From Xylocopa sonorina (taxonomy: Eukaryota; Arthropoda; Insecta; Hymenoptera; Apidae): a stretch of DNA of 64,000 nucleotides. A model generated the notes under the pieces. It ran no database searches. It was not told the DNA's origin and worked only from the letters and a program-made list of their open reading frames with translations. Location of the stretch: assembly GCF_050948175.1 (NCBI RefSeq), contig NW_027490180.1, positions 868,001 through 932,000 on the forward strand. Direction: 5' to 3'. Below are positions 40,327-53,890 of the stretch, piece after piece; position 1 is the first letter of the stretch, and every line of letters begins with the position of its first letter. A program made the position numbers and the translations under genes.

Positions 40327-41413
40327 GGAAGTGCCGCATTTACATTCTTTTGAAGATAATACGAGGTATACATAACACTTCGCAATGAATATTATATCTT
40401 ATCATGAAACATAGAAGTGAGATGCGATATCGCGATTTAAGAAGCATTAGAATTCTATTGCTACGATACATAGACATCTGCAAACGCTATTTCCTAGCAT
40501 GGAAGTGTCGCATTTACATTCTTTTGAAGTGAATACGAGGTGTACATGACACTTCGCAATGAATATTATATCTTATCATGAAACATAGATGTGAGATGCG
40601 ATATCGCGTTTTAAGAAGCATTGGAACTCTATAGCTACGGTACGTAGACATCTGCAAACAATATTTCCTAGCAAGGAAATGTCGCAATTACATTCCATTG
40701 AAGTGAATACGAGGTATACATAACATTACACAATGAATATTATATCTTATTACGGAACATAGAAATGAAATACGACATCTCGTTTTAAGAAGCATTAGTA
40801 CTCTATTGCTGTGAAACGTAGACATCTGCAAACAATATTTCCTAGCATGTGAGTTTCGCATTTACATTCTTTTGAAGTGAATACGAGGTATACATGACAC
40901 TTCGCAATGAATATTATATCTTATCATGAAACATAGAAGTGAGATGCGATATCGCGTTTTAAGAAGCATTAGAACTCTATTGCTACGATACATAGACATC
41001 TGCAAACGCTATTTCCTAGCATGGAAGTGCCGCATTTACATTCTTTTGAAGATAATACGAGGTATACATAACACTTCGCAATGAATATTATATCTTATCA
41101 TGAAACATAGAAGTGAGATGCGATATCGCGTTTTAAGAAGCATTAGAATTCTATTGCTACGATACATAGACATCTGCAAACGCTATTTCCTAGCATGGAA
41201 GTGTCGCTTTTACATTCTTTTGAAGTGAGTACGAGGTGTACATGACACTTCGCAATGAATATTATATCTTATGATGAAACTTAGAAATGAGATGCGATAT
41301 GGCTATTCAAGGAGCATTAGAACTCTATTTCTTCGATACGTAGATATCTGCAAACCTTATTTCCTGGCAAGGAAGTGTCGCATTTACATTCTTTTGAAGT
41401 GAATTCGAGGTGT

Positions 41414-42810
41414 CACGTCCGGCGTAACTATTTTCCGTTGCTCCGGAGACTTTACGACACAAGCCTATTTTTCGGTAATTCGGTCCGCGGGAACGCGTTA
41501 AGACCGGGTCCGACAATTTCGGCTGACGCGACACTAGCGAAAACGCTCGCGATTATAAGGGAATGACCCTACCTTTCGATGACTTCTCCCTCGATTTGTA
41601 CGTAGAAACGGCGTGGAGGATCGTTCGCTGGGATCGTAGCGGATTTAGTTCTGTTGGCTGCTACGGAAATCTCGGTCAGTCGCCAGCGAAGACAAGGACG
41701 GCGGTCGGAATTCAGCGATGATGCTGAATGTGGCAGAATCGGCGTGATGCGTTGTGGTGTCTGGATCGGACGCGTCGACGGTCGCTTCGAAAAGCGGCTT
41801 CTGGACTGGTGCGAAGGCAGGTCGCTGGTATACGAGGACTCTCGGAACACCCTACAAATATTCACGCACAAGTGATCGTATGAAATGCTTCCTACTCGCA
41901 CGTCGCGTTCTTCGCAAACCGGAAGCACGATTCATTCACCAGGTTTTTCTGTACTTTCGACTAAGATCTGAAGGATAAGCGGCGGTCTCAACGTCACAAA
42001 GCCGATTTCTATACACCTTCAATTTGATGAAGAGCAACCCCAGTTGTATGGAAGAACCCGTGGAAGAATTCGTAGTTAAATGTAATGTTAAAAGTAGAAC
42101 TAGTATTGTTAACACTTGATAAAATTAATGGATGTGGAAATAGTAGACTTGGTAAAAGAACTTGTACTTGGATATAGTAAAAGTAAAAATAAAATATATT
42201 CTAGGTTTAAAGTATACAAGAACTGGATCTCCACGGTTCGCGGGGCGCTACGGTCGCGGAGTCTCGCGGTAGGGAGATCGCGGTCCCGCGAGTGGGGGAC
42301 TCGCATCTCGAGGCGGAGAGCGCGCGGTCCAGCGAGTGGGGACTCGCGGCTCGTGATGGGGCTAGCGGCGCATGCCGCTGGCCGGACGCATCTTACTTAG
42401 TGAAACTTAGATCTAGGAATTCCTATATATGCGTCATGATATGGTATGTATGTCCTAGCTTAGAAGTAATATATAGGTTCTAGCTGATCCTGTTCCCGGA
42501 ATTGGAAAAGACCCCATTCAGGTGATGGGCTGCGGCTACGTCTTCCTGCAGGACGGAATCCTCGGTGCGAGGGAGATAGGGCTGCCCGTCCTTGGTGCGG
42601 GAGAGACAGGTATACTCGGTGCTGCGAGTGTGACACTGGTGCCCGGTACGAGCGAGACAGGTATACTCGGCGGTGCGAGTGAGGCAGCGGAACTCGGTGT
42701 GAGTGAGCGCGTGCAGGTATGCGCGCGCGAACTCTTCCAGTTGCTGGTTCCGCAGGCGAGTTTGGCTGGTTGCATGCGTCCAGGAGTTGATGCTGGGGGG
42801 TGCGAGGAGG
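41414..42810 (+). repeat. Boundary module copy 2
   Basis: GC-rich segment between minus array B and plus array C, about 1.4 kb. It shares its left end (CACGTCCGGCGTAACTATTTTCCG) and right part with copies 1 and 3. Compared with copy 3 it lacks about 160 bp (copy 3 positions about 59,120-59,277) and has an extra 51-bp tandem repeat (GAGACAGGTATACTCGG at 42,603 and again at 42,654). Its antisense frame matching 58,440-58,829 is broken by a TAG early on and again later. The last minus monomer before it (GATATGGC, TTTCTTCGATACGTAGATATC) and the first plus monomer after it (TTTCTAGGAAATTACGTTCCC, GAAGCTATAG) carry the same private variants as those flanking copy 3. Confidence 0.85.
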
Positions 42811-43619
42811 TTCCTTTCTAGGAAATTACGTTCCCAGATATCTCTGTATCGAAGCTATAGAGTACTAATGCCCCTTAAATCGCCATATCGCATCTCATTT
42901 CTATGTTTCGTGATAAGATATAATATTCATTGTGCAGTGTTATGTATACCTCGAATTCACATCAAATGAATGTAATTGCGACAGATCCTTGCTAGGAAGT
43001 AGCGTTTCCAGATGTCTACGTATCGAAGCAATAGATTTCTAATGCTTCCTAAATCGCGATATCGCATCTCATTTCTATGTTTCATGATAAGATATAATAT
43101 TCATTGCGAAGTGTCATGTAAACCTCGTATTCCTTACAAAAGAATGTAAATGCGACACTTCCTTGCTAGGAAATAGCGTTGGCAGATGTCTACGTATCGA
43201 AGCAATAGAGTTCTAATCCTTCTCAAAACGCAATATCGTTTCTCATTTCTATGTTTCATGGTAATATATAATATTCATTGCTTAGTGTCATGTATACATC
43301 GCATACACTTCAAATGAATGTAAATGCGACACTTCCTTCCTGTGAAATAGCGTTTGCTGATGTCTACGTATCGAAGCAATAGAGTTCTAATGATTCTTAA
43401 ATCGCCATATTGCATCTCATTCCTATGTTTCATGACAAGATATAATATTTAATGTGCAGTGTTATGTACTCCTCGTATTCACTTCAAAAGAAAGTGAATG
43501 CGACAATACCTTGCTAGGAAATAGCGTTTGCAGATGTCTCCGTATCGAAGAAATAGTGTTCTAATGCTTCTTAATTCGCGATATCGCATCCCATTTCTAT
43601 GCTTCATGATAAGATATAA

Positions 43620-45415
43620 TATTCATTGCGAAGTGTTATGTATACCTCGTATTCACTTCAAAAGTATGTAAATGCGACACTTCCTTGCTAGGAAATAGCG
43701 TTTGCAGATGTCTCCGTATCGAAGCAATTGAGTTCTAATGCTTCTCAAAACGCGATATCGTTTCTCATTCCTATGTTTCATGACAAGATATAATATTTAA
43801 TGTGCAGTGTTATGTACTCCTCGTATTCACTTCAAAAGAAAGTGAATGCCACAATTCCTTGCTAGGAAATAGCGTTTGCAGATGCCTACGTATCGTAGGA
43901 ATAGTGCTCTAATGCTTCTCAAAACGCGATATCGTTTCTCATTCCTATGATTCATGGTAATATATAATATTCATTGCGATGTGTCACGTATACCTCGCAT
44001 ACACTTAAAATGAATGCAAATGCGACACTTCCTTGCTAGGAAATAGCGTTGGCAGATGTCTACGTATCGAAGCAATAGATTTCTAATGCTTCTCAAAACG
44101 CGATATCGCATCTCATTCCTACGTTTCATTATAAGATATAATATTTAATGTGCAGTGTTATGTACTCCTCGCATTCACTTCAAAAGAAAGTGAATGCGAC
44201 AATACCTTGCTAGGAAATAGCGTTTGCAGATGTCTCCGTATCGAAGAAATAGTGTTCTAATGCTTCTTAAATCGCGATATCGCAACTCATTTCTATGTTT
44301 CGTGATAAGATATAATATTTATTGCGAAGTGTCATGCTTAACTCGTATTCATTTCAAAAGAATGTAAATGCGACACTTCCTTGCTAGGAAATAGCGTTTG
44401 CAGATGTCTACGTATCGAAGCAATGGGATTCTAAAGCTTGCTAATTCTCGATATCGCATCTCATTTCTGTGTTTCATGATAAGATATAATATTCATTGTG
44501 CAGTGTTATGTATACCTCGTATTCACTTGAAAAGAATGTAAATGCGACACTTCCTTCCTAGGACGTAGCGTTTGCAGATGTCTACGTATCGAAGCAATAG
44601 AGTTCTAATGCTTCTTAAATCGTCATATCGCATCTCATTTCTATGTTTCACGATAAGATATAATATTCATTGCTATGTGTCATGTATACCTCGTATTCCT
44701 TTCAAAAGAATGTAAATGCAAAACTTCCTTGCTAGGAAATAGCGTTTGATGATGTCTACGTATCTAAGAAGAAGAGTTCTAATGCTTCTTGTAACGCGAT
44801 ATCGCTACTCATTACTATGCTTCATGATAATATATAATATTCATTGTGGCTTGTTATGTATCCCTTGTATTCACTTCAAATGAATATAAATGCGACACTT
44901 CCTTGCTAGGAAATAGCGTTTGCAGATGTCTACGTAACGTAGCATTAGAGTTCCAATGCTTTTCAAAACGCGATATCGCTACTCATTACTATGTTTCATG
45001 ATAATATATAATATTCATTGTGGAGTGTTATGTATACCTCGTATTCACTTCAAAAGAATGTAAATGCGACACTGCCTTGGTTGGAAATAGCGTTTGAAAA
45101 TGTCTACATATCGAAGCAATGGAGTTCTAATGATTCTTATATCGCGATATCGCATCTCATTTCTATGTTTCATGATAAGATATAATATTCACTGTGCAGT
45201 GTTATGTATACCTCGTATTCACCTCAAAAGAATGTAAATGCGACACTTCCTTGCTAGGAAATAGCGTTTGCTGATGTCTACGTATCGAAGCAATAGAGTT
45301 CCAATGCTTCTTAAATCGTCATATCGCATCTCATTTCTATGTTTCACGGTAAGATATAATATTCATTGCGAAGTGTCATGTACACCTCGTATTCCTTTCA
45401 AAAGAATGTAAATGC
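43620..45415 (+). repeat. Block duplicated at offset 2,609, then 2,783
   Basis: About 43,620-44,460 matches 46,230-47,070 at offset 2,609 (15 monomers; for example GTGCAGTGTTATGTACTCC at 43,802 and 46,411). From 44,461 the partner is displaced by one extra monomer (offset 2,783) and the match runs to about 45,415, equivalent to 48,200. Shared oddities include TAAAGCTTGCTAATTCTCG and TCTAAGAAGAAGAG. Confidence 0.85.
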
Positions 45416-46035
45416 GACACTTCCATGCTAGGAATTAGCGTTTGCAGATGTATATGTATCGAAGCAATACAGTTCCAATGCTTCTTAAATCGTCAAATCG
45501 CATCTCATTTCTATGTTTCACGGTAAGATATAATATTCATTGCGAAGTGTCATGTATGCGTCGTATTCCTTTCAAAAGAATGTAAATGCGACACTTCCTT
45601 GCTAGGAAATAGCGTTGACAGATGTCTACGTATCGAAGCAATAGTGCTCTAATGCTTCTTAAATCGCGATATCGCATCCCATTTCTATGTTTCATGATAA
45701 GATATAATATTAATTGTGCAGTGTTAGTATACCTCGTATTCACTTCAAAAGAATGTAAATGCGACACTTCCTTGCTAGGAAATAGCGTCTACAGATGACT
45801 ACGTATCGTAGCAATAGATTTCTAATGCTTTTTAAATCGCGATATCGCATTACATTTCTATGTTTCATGATAAGATATAATATTCATTGCGAAGTGTCAT
45901 ATATACCTCGCATACACTTCAAATGGATGTAAATGCGACACTTCCTTGCTAGGAAATATCGTTTGCAGATGTCTACGTATCGAAGCAATAGTGTTTTAAT
46001 GCGTCTTAAATCGCGATATCGCATCTCATTTCTAT
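45416..46035 (+). repeat. Block duplicated at offset 6,436
   Basis: The run TTCCATGCTAGGAATTAGCG ... TATGCGTCGTATTCC ... GTGTTAGTATACC ... AATGCGTCTTAAATC recurs at about 51,857-52,471 with an offset of 6,436 bp (37 monomers). A third partial relative lies at 49,544-49,790. Confidence 0.85.
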
Positions 46036-49000
46036 GTTTCGTGATAAGATATAATATTTATTGCGAAGTGTCATGCTTAACTCGTATTCATTTCAAAAGA
46101 ATGTAAATGCGACACTTCCTTGCTAGGAAATAGCGTTTGCAGATGTCTACGTATCGAAGCAATGGGATTCTAAAGCTTGCTAATTCTCGATATCGCATCT
46201 CATTTCTATGTTTCATGATAATATGTAATATTCATTGCGAAGTGTTATGTATACCTCGTATTCACTTCAAAAGTATGTAAATGCGACACTTCCTTGCTAG
46301 GAAATAGCGTTTGCAGATGTCTCCGTATCGAAGCAATTGAGTTCTAATGCTTCTCAAAACGCGATATCGTTTCTCATTCCTATGTTTCATGACAAGATAT
46401 AATATTTAATGTGCAGTGTTATGTACTCCTCGTATTCACTTCAAAAGAAAGTGAATGCCACAATTCCTTGCTAGGAAATAGCGTTTGCAGATGCCTACGT
46501 ATCGTAGGAATAGTGCTCTAATGCTTCTCAAAACGCGATATCGTTTCCCATTCCTATGATTCATGGTAATATATAATATTCATTGCGATGTGTCACGTAT
46601 ACCTCGCATACACTTAAAATGAATGCAAATGCGACACTTCCTTGCTAGGAAATAGCGTTGGCAGATGTCTACGTATCGAAGCAATAGATTTCTAATGCTT
46701 CTCAAAACGCGATATCGCATCTCATTCCTACGTTTCATTATAAGATATAATATTTAATGTGCAGTGTTATGTACTCCTCGCATTCACTTCAAAAGAAAGT
46801 GAATGCGACAATACCTTGCTAGGAAATAGCGTTTGCAGATGTCTCCGTATCGAAGAAATAGTGTTCTAATGCTTCTTAAATCGCGATATCGCAACTCATT
46901 TCTATGTTTCGTGATAAGATATAATATTTATTGCGAAGTGTCATGCTTAACTCGTATTCATTTCAAAAGAATGTAAATGCGACACTTCCTTGCTAGGAAA
47001 TAGCGTTTGCAGATGTCTACGTATCGAAGCAATGGGATTCTAAAGCTTGCTAATTCTCGATATCGCATCTCATTTCTATGTTTCATGATAATATGTAATA
47101 TTCATTGCGAAGTGTCATGTATACCTCGCATGCACTTAAAATGAATGTAAATGCGACACTTCCTTCCTAGGAAATAGCGTTTGCAGATGTCTACGTATCG
47201 AAGCAATAGACATCTATTTCTTCTTAAACCGCCATATCGCTTCTCATTTCTGTGTTTCATGATAAGATATAATATTCATTGTGCAGTGTTATGTATACCT
47301 CGTATTCACTTGAAAAGAATGTAAATGCGACACTTCCTTCCTAGGACGTAGCGTTTGCAGATGTCTACGTATCGAAGCAATAGAGTTCTAATGCTTCAAA
47401 AAATCGTCATATCGCATCTCATTTCTATGTTTCACGATAAGATATAATATTCATTGCTATGTGTCATGTATACCTCGTATTCCTTTCAAAAGAATGTAAA
47501 TGCAAAACTTCCTTGCTAGGAAATAGCGTTTGATGATGTCTACGTATCTAAGAAGAAGAGTTCTAATGCTTCTTGTAACGCGATATCGCTACTCATTACT
47601 ATGCTTCATGATAATATATAATATTCATTGTGGCTTGTTATGTATCCCTTGTATTCACTTCAAATGAATATAAATGCGACACTTCCTTGCTAGGAAATAG
47701 CGTTTGCAGATGTCTACGTAACGTAGCATTAGAGTTCCAATGCTTTTCAAAACGCGATATCGCTACTCATTACTATGTTTCATGATAATATATAATATTC
47801 ATTGTGGAGTGTTATGTATACCTCGTATTCACTTCAAAAGAATGTAAATGCGACACTGCCTTGGTTGGAAATAGCGTTTGAAAATGTCTACATATCGAAG
47901 CAATGGAGTTCTAATGATTCTTATATCGCGATATCGCATCTCATTTCTATGTTTCATGATAAGATATAATATTCACTGTGCAGTGTTATGTATACCTCGT
48001 ATTCACCTCAAAAGAATGTAAATGCGACACTTCCTTGCTAGGAAATAGCGTTTGCTGATGTCTACGTATCGAAGCAATAGAGTTCCAATGCTTCTTAAAT
48101 CGTCATATCGCATCTCATTTCTATGTTTCACGGTAAGATATAATATTCATTGCGAAGTGTCATGTATACCTCGTATTCCTTTCAAAAGAATGTAAATGCG
48201 ACACTTCCTTGCTAGAAAGTAGCGCTTGCAGATGTTTACGTATCGAAGCAATAGGGATCTAATGCTTCGTAAACCGCCATATCGCTTCTCATTTCTATGT
48301 TTCTTGATAAGATATAATATTCATTGCGAAGTGTTATGTATACCTCGTATTCACTTCAAAAGGATGTAAATGCGACACTTCCTTGCTAGGAAATAGCATT
48401 TGCAGATGTCTACGTATCGTAGCATTAGTGCTCTAAAGCTTCTTAAAACGCGATATCGTTTATCATTTCTATGTTTCATGATAAGATATAATATTTAATG
48501 TGCAGTGTTATGTACTCTCATATTCACTCCGAAAGAATGTGAATGCCACAATTCCTTGCTAGGAAATAGCGTTTGCAGATGCCTACGTATCTTAGCATTA
48601 GTGCTCTAATGCTTCTCAAAACACGATTTCGTTTCTCATTTCTATGTTTCATGATAAAATATAATATTTAATGTGCAGTGGTATGTACTCCTCGTATTCA
48701 CTTCAAAAGAAAGTGAATGCCACAATTCCTTGCTAGCAAATAGCGTTTGCAGATGCCTACGTATCGTAGCATTTGTGCACTAATGCTTCTCAAAACGCGA
48801 TTTCGTTTCTCATTTCTATGTTTCATGATAAGATATAATATTTAATGTGCAGTGTTATGTACTCCTCGTATTCACTTCAAAAGAAAGTGAATGCGACAAT
48901 ACCTTGCTAGGAAATAGCGTTTGCAGACGTCTCCGTATCGAAGAAATAGTGTTCTAATGCTTCTTAAATTACGATATCGCATCTCATTTCTATGTTTCGT

Positions 49001-52000
49001 GATAAGATATAATATTCATTGCGAAGTGTCATGCTTACCTCGTATTCATTTCAAAAGAATGTAAATGCGACACTTCCTTGCTAGGAAATAGCGTTTGCAG
49101 ATGTCTACGTATCGTACCATTAGAGTTCAAATGCTTCTCAAAACGCGATATCGCATCTCATTTCTATGTTTCGTGATAAGATATAAAATTCATTGCGAAG
49201 TGTCATGTATACCTCGTATTCCTTTCAAAAGAATGTAAATGCGACACTCCCTTCCTAGGAAATAGCGTTTGCAGATGTCTACGTATCGAAGCAATAGAGT
49301 TCTAATGCTTCCTAAATCGCGATATCGCATCTCATTTCTATGTTGCATGATAAGATATAATATTCATTGTGCAGTGTTATGTATACCTCGTATTCCTTTC
49401 AAAAGAATGTAAATGCGACACTTCCTTGCTAGGAAATAGCGTTGGCAGATGTCTACGTGTCGAAGCAATAGAGTTCTAATGCTTCTTAAATCGTCATATC
49501 GCATCTCATTTCTCTATTTCATGATAAGATATAATATTCATAGCTAAGTGTCATGCTTACCTCGTATTCCTTTCAAAAGAATGTAAATGCGACACTTCCT
49601 TGCTAGGAAATAGCGTTGACAGATGTCTACGTATCGAAGCAATAGTGTTCTAATGCTTCTTAAATCGCGATATCGCATCCCATTTCTATGTTTCATGATA
49701 AGATATAATATTAATTGTGCAGTGTTAGTATACCTCGTATTCACTTCAAAAGAATGTAAATGCGACACTTCCTTGCTAGGAAATAGCGTCTACAGATGAC
49801 TACGTATCGTAGCTATAGATTTCTAATGCTTTTTAAATCGCGATATCGCATCACATTTCTATGTTTCATGATAAGATATAATATTCATTGCGAAGTGTCA
49901 TGTTTACCTCGTATTCACTTCAAATGAATGTAAATGCGACACTTCCTTGCTAGGAAATAGCGTTCGAAAATGTCTACGTATCGAAGCAATAGAGTTCTAA
50001 TGCTTCTTAAATCGCCATATTGCATCTCATTTCTATGTTTCATGACGAGATATAATATTCATAGTGGAGTGTTATGTATACCTCGTATTCCTTTCAAAAG
50101 AATGTAAATGCGACACTTCCTTGCTAGGAAGTAGCGTTTGCAGATGTCTACGTATCGTAGCATTAGAGTTCTAATGCTTCTTGAAACGCGATATCACTAC
50201 ACATTACTATGTTTCATGATAATATATAATATTCATTGTGAAGTGTTATGTATACGTCGTATTCACTTCAAAAGAATGTAAGTGCGACACCGCCTTGCTG
50301 GGAAATAGCGTTTGAAAATGTCTACGTATCGAAGCAGTAGAGTTCTAATGCTTCTGAAATCGCCATATTGCATCTCATTTCTATGTTTCATGACGAGATA
50401 TAATATTCATTGTGGAGTGTTATGTATACCTCGTATTCCTTTGAAAAGAATGTAAATGCGATACTTCCTTGCTAGGAAATAGCGTTTGCAGATGTCTACG
50501 TATCGTAGCATTAGTGCTCTAATGCTTCTCAAAACGCGATATCGTTTATCATTTCTATGTTTCATGATAAGATATAATATTTAATGTGCAGTGGTATGTA
50601 CTCCTCGTCTTCACTTCAAAAGAAAGTGAATGCCACAACTCCTTGCTAGCAAATAACGTCTACAGATGACTACGTATCGTAGCAATAGAGTTCTAATGCT
50701 TTTTAAATCGCGATATCGCATCTCATTTCTATGTTTCATGATAAGATATAATATTCATTGCGATGTGTCATGTTTACCACGTATTCACTTCAGATGAATG
50801 TAAATGCGACACTTCCTTGCTAGGAAGAAGCGTTTGCAGATGTCTACGTATCGGAGCAATAGTTTTCTAATGTTTGTTAAATCGTCATATCGCATCTCAT
50901 AACTATGTTTCTTGATAAGATATAATATTCATTGCGAAGTGTCATGTATACCTCGTATTCCTTTCAAAAGAATGTATATGCGACACTTCCTTGCTAGGAA
51001 GTAGCGTTTGCAGATGTCTACGTATCGAAGCAATAGGGACCTAATGCTTCTTAAATCGCCATATCGCTTCTCATTTCTACGTTTCTAGATAATATATAAT
51101 ATTCACTGCGAAATGTCATGTATACCTCGTATTCCTTTCAAAAGAATGTAACTGCGACACTACCTTGCTAGGAAATAGCGTTTGCAGATGTCTACGTATC
51201 GAAGCAATAGTGTTCTAATGCTTCTTAAATCGCGCTACGGCATCTCATTTCTATGTTTCGTGATAAGATATAATATTCATTGCGAATTGTCATGTATACC
51301 TCGTATTCCTTTCAAAAGAATGTAAATGCGACACTTCCTTGCTAGGAAATAGCGTTGGCAGATGTCTACGTATCGAAGCAATAGAGTTCTAATGCTACTT
51401 AAAACGCGATATCGCATCTCATTTCTAGGTTTCATGATAAGATATAATATTCATTGCGAAGTGTCACGTATACTTCGTATTCCTTTAAAAGGAATGTAAT
51501 TGCGACACTTCCTTCCTGTGAAATAGCGTTGGCATATGTCTACGTATCGTAGCATTAGAGTTCTAATGCTTCTTAAAACGCGATATCGCTACTCATTACT
51601 ATGTTTCATGTTAATATATAATATTCATTGTGAAGTGTTATGTATACCTCGTATCCACCTCAAAAGAATGTAAATGCGACACTTCCTTGCTAGGAATTAG
51701 CGTTTGCAGATGTATATGTATCGAAGCAATAGAGTTCCAATGCTTCTTAAATCGTCATATCGCATCTCATTTCTATGTTTCACGGTAAGATATAATATTC
51801 ATTGCGAAGTGTCATGTATACCTCGTATTCCTTTCAAAAGAATGTAAATGCGACACTTCCATGCTAGGAATTAGCGTTTGCAGATGTATATGTATCGAAG
51901 CAATAGAGTTCCAATGCTTCTTAAATCGTCAAATCGCATCTCATTTCTATGTTTCACGGTAAGATATAATATTCATTGCGAAGTGTCATGTATGCGTCGT

Positions 52001-52699
52001 ATTCCTTTCAAAAGAATGTAAATGCGACACTTCCTTGCTAGGAAATAGCGTTGACAGATGTCTACGTATCGAAGCAATAGTGTTCTAATGCTTCTTAAAT
52101 CGCGATATCGCATCCCATTTCTATGTTTCATGATAAGATATAATATTAATTGTGCAGTGTTAGTATACCTCGTATTCACTTCAAAAGAATGTAAATGCGA
52201 CACTTCCTTGCTAGGAAATAGCGTCTACAGATGACTACGTATCGTAGCAATAGATTTCTAATGCTTTTTAAATCGCGATATCGCATTACATTTCTATGTT
52301 TCATGATAAGATATAATATTCATTGCGAAGTGTCATATATACCTCGCATACACTTCAAATGGATGTAAATGCGACACTTCCTTGCTAGGAAATATCGTTT
52401 GCAGATGTCTACGTATCGAAGCAATAGTGTTTTAATGCGTCTTAAATCGCGATATCGCATCTCATTTCTATGTTTCATGATAAGATATAATATTCATTGT
52501 GCAGTGTTATGTATACCTCGTATTGGCTTCACAAGAATGTAAATGCGACACATCCTTGCTAGGAAGTAGCGTTTGCAGATGTCTTCGTATCGAAGCAATA
52601 GATATCTAATGCTTCTTAAAACGTCATATCGCATCTCATTTCGATGTTTCATGATAAGATATAATATTCATTGCGAAGTGTCATGTATACCTCGTATTC

Positions 52700-53890
52700 C
52701 CTTCAAAAGAATGTAAATGCGACACTTACATGCTAGGAAATAGCGTTTGCAGATGTCTACGTATCGTAGCAATAGGGTTCTAATGCTTCTTAAAACGAGA
52801 TGTCGCATTTCATTCCTATGTTTCGTGATAAGATACAATATTCATTGTGGAGTGTTATGTATACCTCGTATTCACTTCAAATGAATGTAAATGCGACACT
52901 TCCTTGCTATTAAATAACATTTGCAGATGTCTACGCATTGTAGCAATAGAGTTCTAGTGCTTCTTAAATCGCGATATCGCATCTCACATCTATGTTTCGA
53001 GATAAGATATAATATTCGTTGCGAAGTGTCATGTGTACCTCGTATTAACTTCAAAAGAATGTAAATGCGGCATTTCCATGCTAGGTAATAGCATTTGCAG
53101 ATGTTTACGTATCGTAGCAGTAGAGTTCTAATGCTTCTTAAAACGCGATATCGCATCTCACTGCTATGTTTCATGATAAGATATAATATTCATTATGGAG
53201 TGTTATGTATACCTCGTATTCACTTCAAAAGAATGTAAATGCGACACTTCCATGCTAGGAAATAGCGTTTGCAGATGTCTACGTATCGTAGCAATAGAGT
53301 TCTAATGCTTCTTAAAATGAGAAGTCGTATTTCATTTCTATGTTTCGTAATAAGATATAATATTCATTGTGGAATGTTATGTATACCTCGTATTCACTTC
53401 AAATGAATGTAAATGTGACACTTGCTTGCTAGGAAATATTGTTTGCAGATGTCTACGTATCGTAGCAATAGAGTTCTAATGCTTCTTAAAACGCGATATC
53501 GCATCTCACTTCTATGTTTCATGATAAGATATAATATTCATTGCGAAGTGTCATGTATACCTCGTATTCACTTCATAAGAATGTAAATGCGACACTTACA
53601 TGCTAGGAAATAGCGTTGGCAGATGTCTACGTATCGTAGCAATAGAGTGCTAATGCTTCTTAAAACGAGATGTCGCATTTCATTCCTATGTTTCGTGATA
53701 AGATACAATATTCATTGTGGAGTGTTATGTATACCTCGTATTCACATCAAATGAATGTAAATGCGACACTTCCTTGCTAGGAAATAACATTTGCAGATGT
53801 CTACGCATTGTAGCAATAGAGTTCTAGTGCTTCTTAAATCGCGATATCGCATCTCACATCTATGTTTCGAGATAAGATATAATATTCATT
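52700..53890 (+). repeat. Array B-type subfamily embedded in plus array C
   Basis: Monomers here carry variants otherwise typical of minus array B, read on the opposite strand: GAGAAGTCGTATTTC, TTTCGTAATAAGATATAATATTC, CATTGTGGAATG, CTTCAAATGAATG and AAATATTGTTTGC. For example, 53,318-53,380 is the reverse complement of the variant seen at about 27,330-27,396. Sequence has therefore been shared between oppositely oriented arrays. Confidence 0.75.

Larger units (their letters stand above)
24386..41413 (-). repeat. Satellite array B, 174-bp monomers, minus orientation
   Basis: About 98 monomers in the opposite orientation to array A: each reads CGTAGACATCTGCAAACGC, then TTCCTAGCAAGGAAG, CATTTACATTCTTTTGAAG, GAATATTATATCTTATCATG and GCGATATCGCG. 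The first 1.9 kb (24,386-26,300) is heavily diverged. From about 26,500 monomers are uniform and organised into higher-order repeats up to the boundary module. Frequent variants are CATTCCATTGAAG, AACAATATTTCC, GCGACATCTCG and TGTGAAACGTA. There is no gene evidence; the open frames are monomer read-through. Confidence 0.97.

Noticed and set aside
41000..43000. Fold-back chimera (artefactual palindrome) at the orientation switch
   Set aside because: The arrays on each side differ in monomer variants and higher-order structure, so they are not mirror images as an artefactual hairpin read would give. Read-level checking would still be worthwhile.
49422..49440. CENP-B box-like sequence in CTTCCTTGCTAGGAAATAGCG
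   Set aside because: Only superficial resemblance; the essential TTCG, A and CGGG core positions of the CENP-B box are not present.
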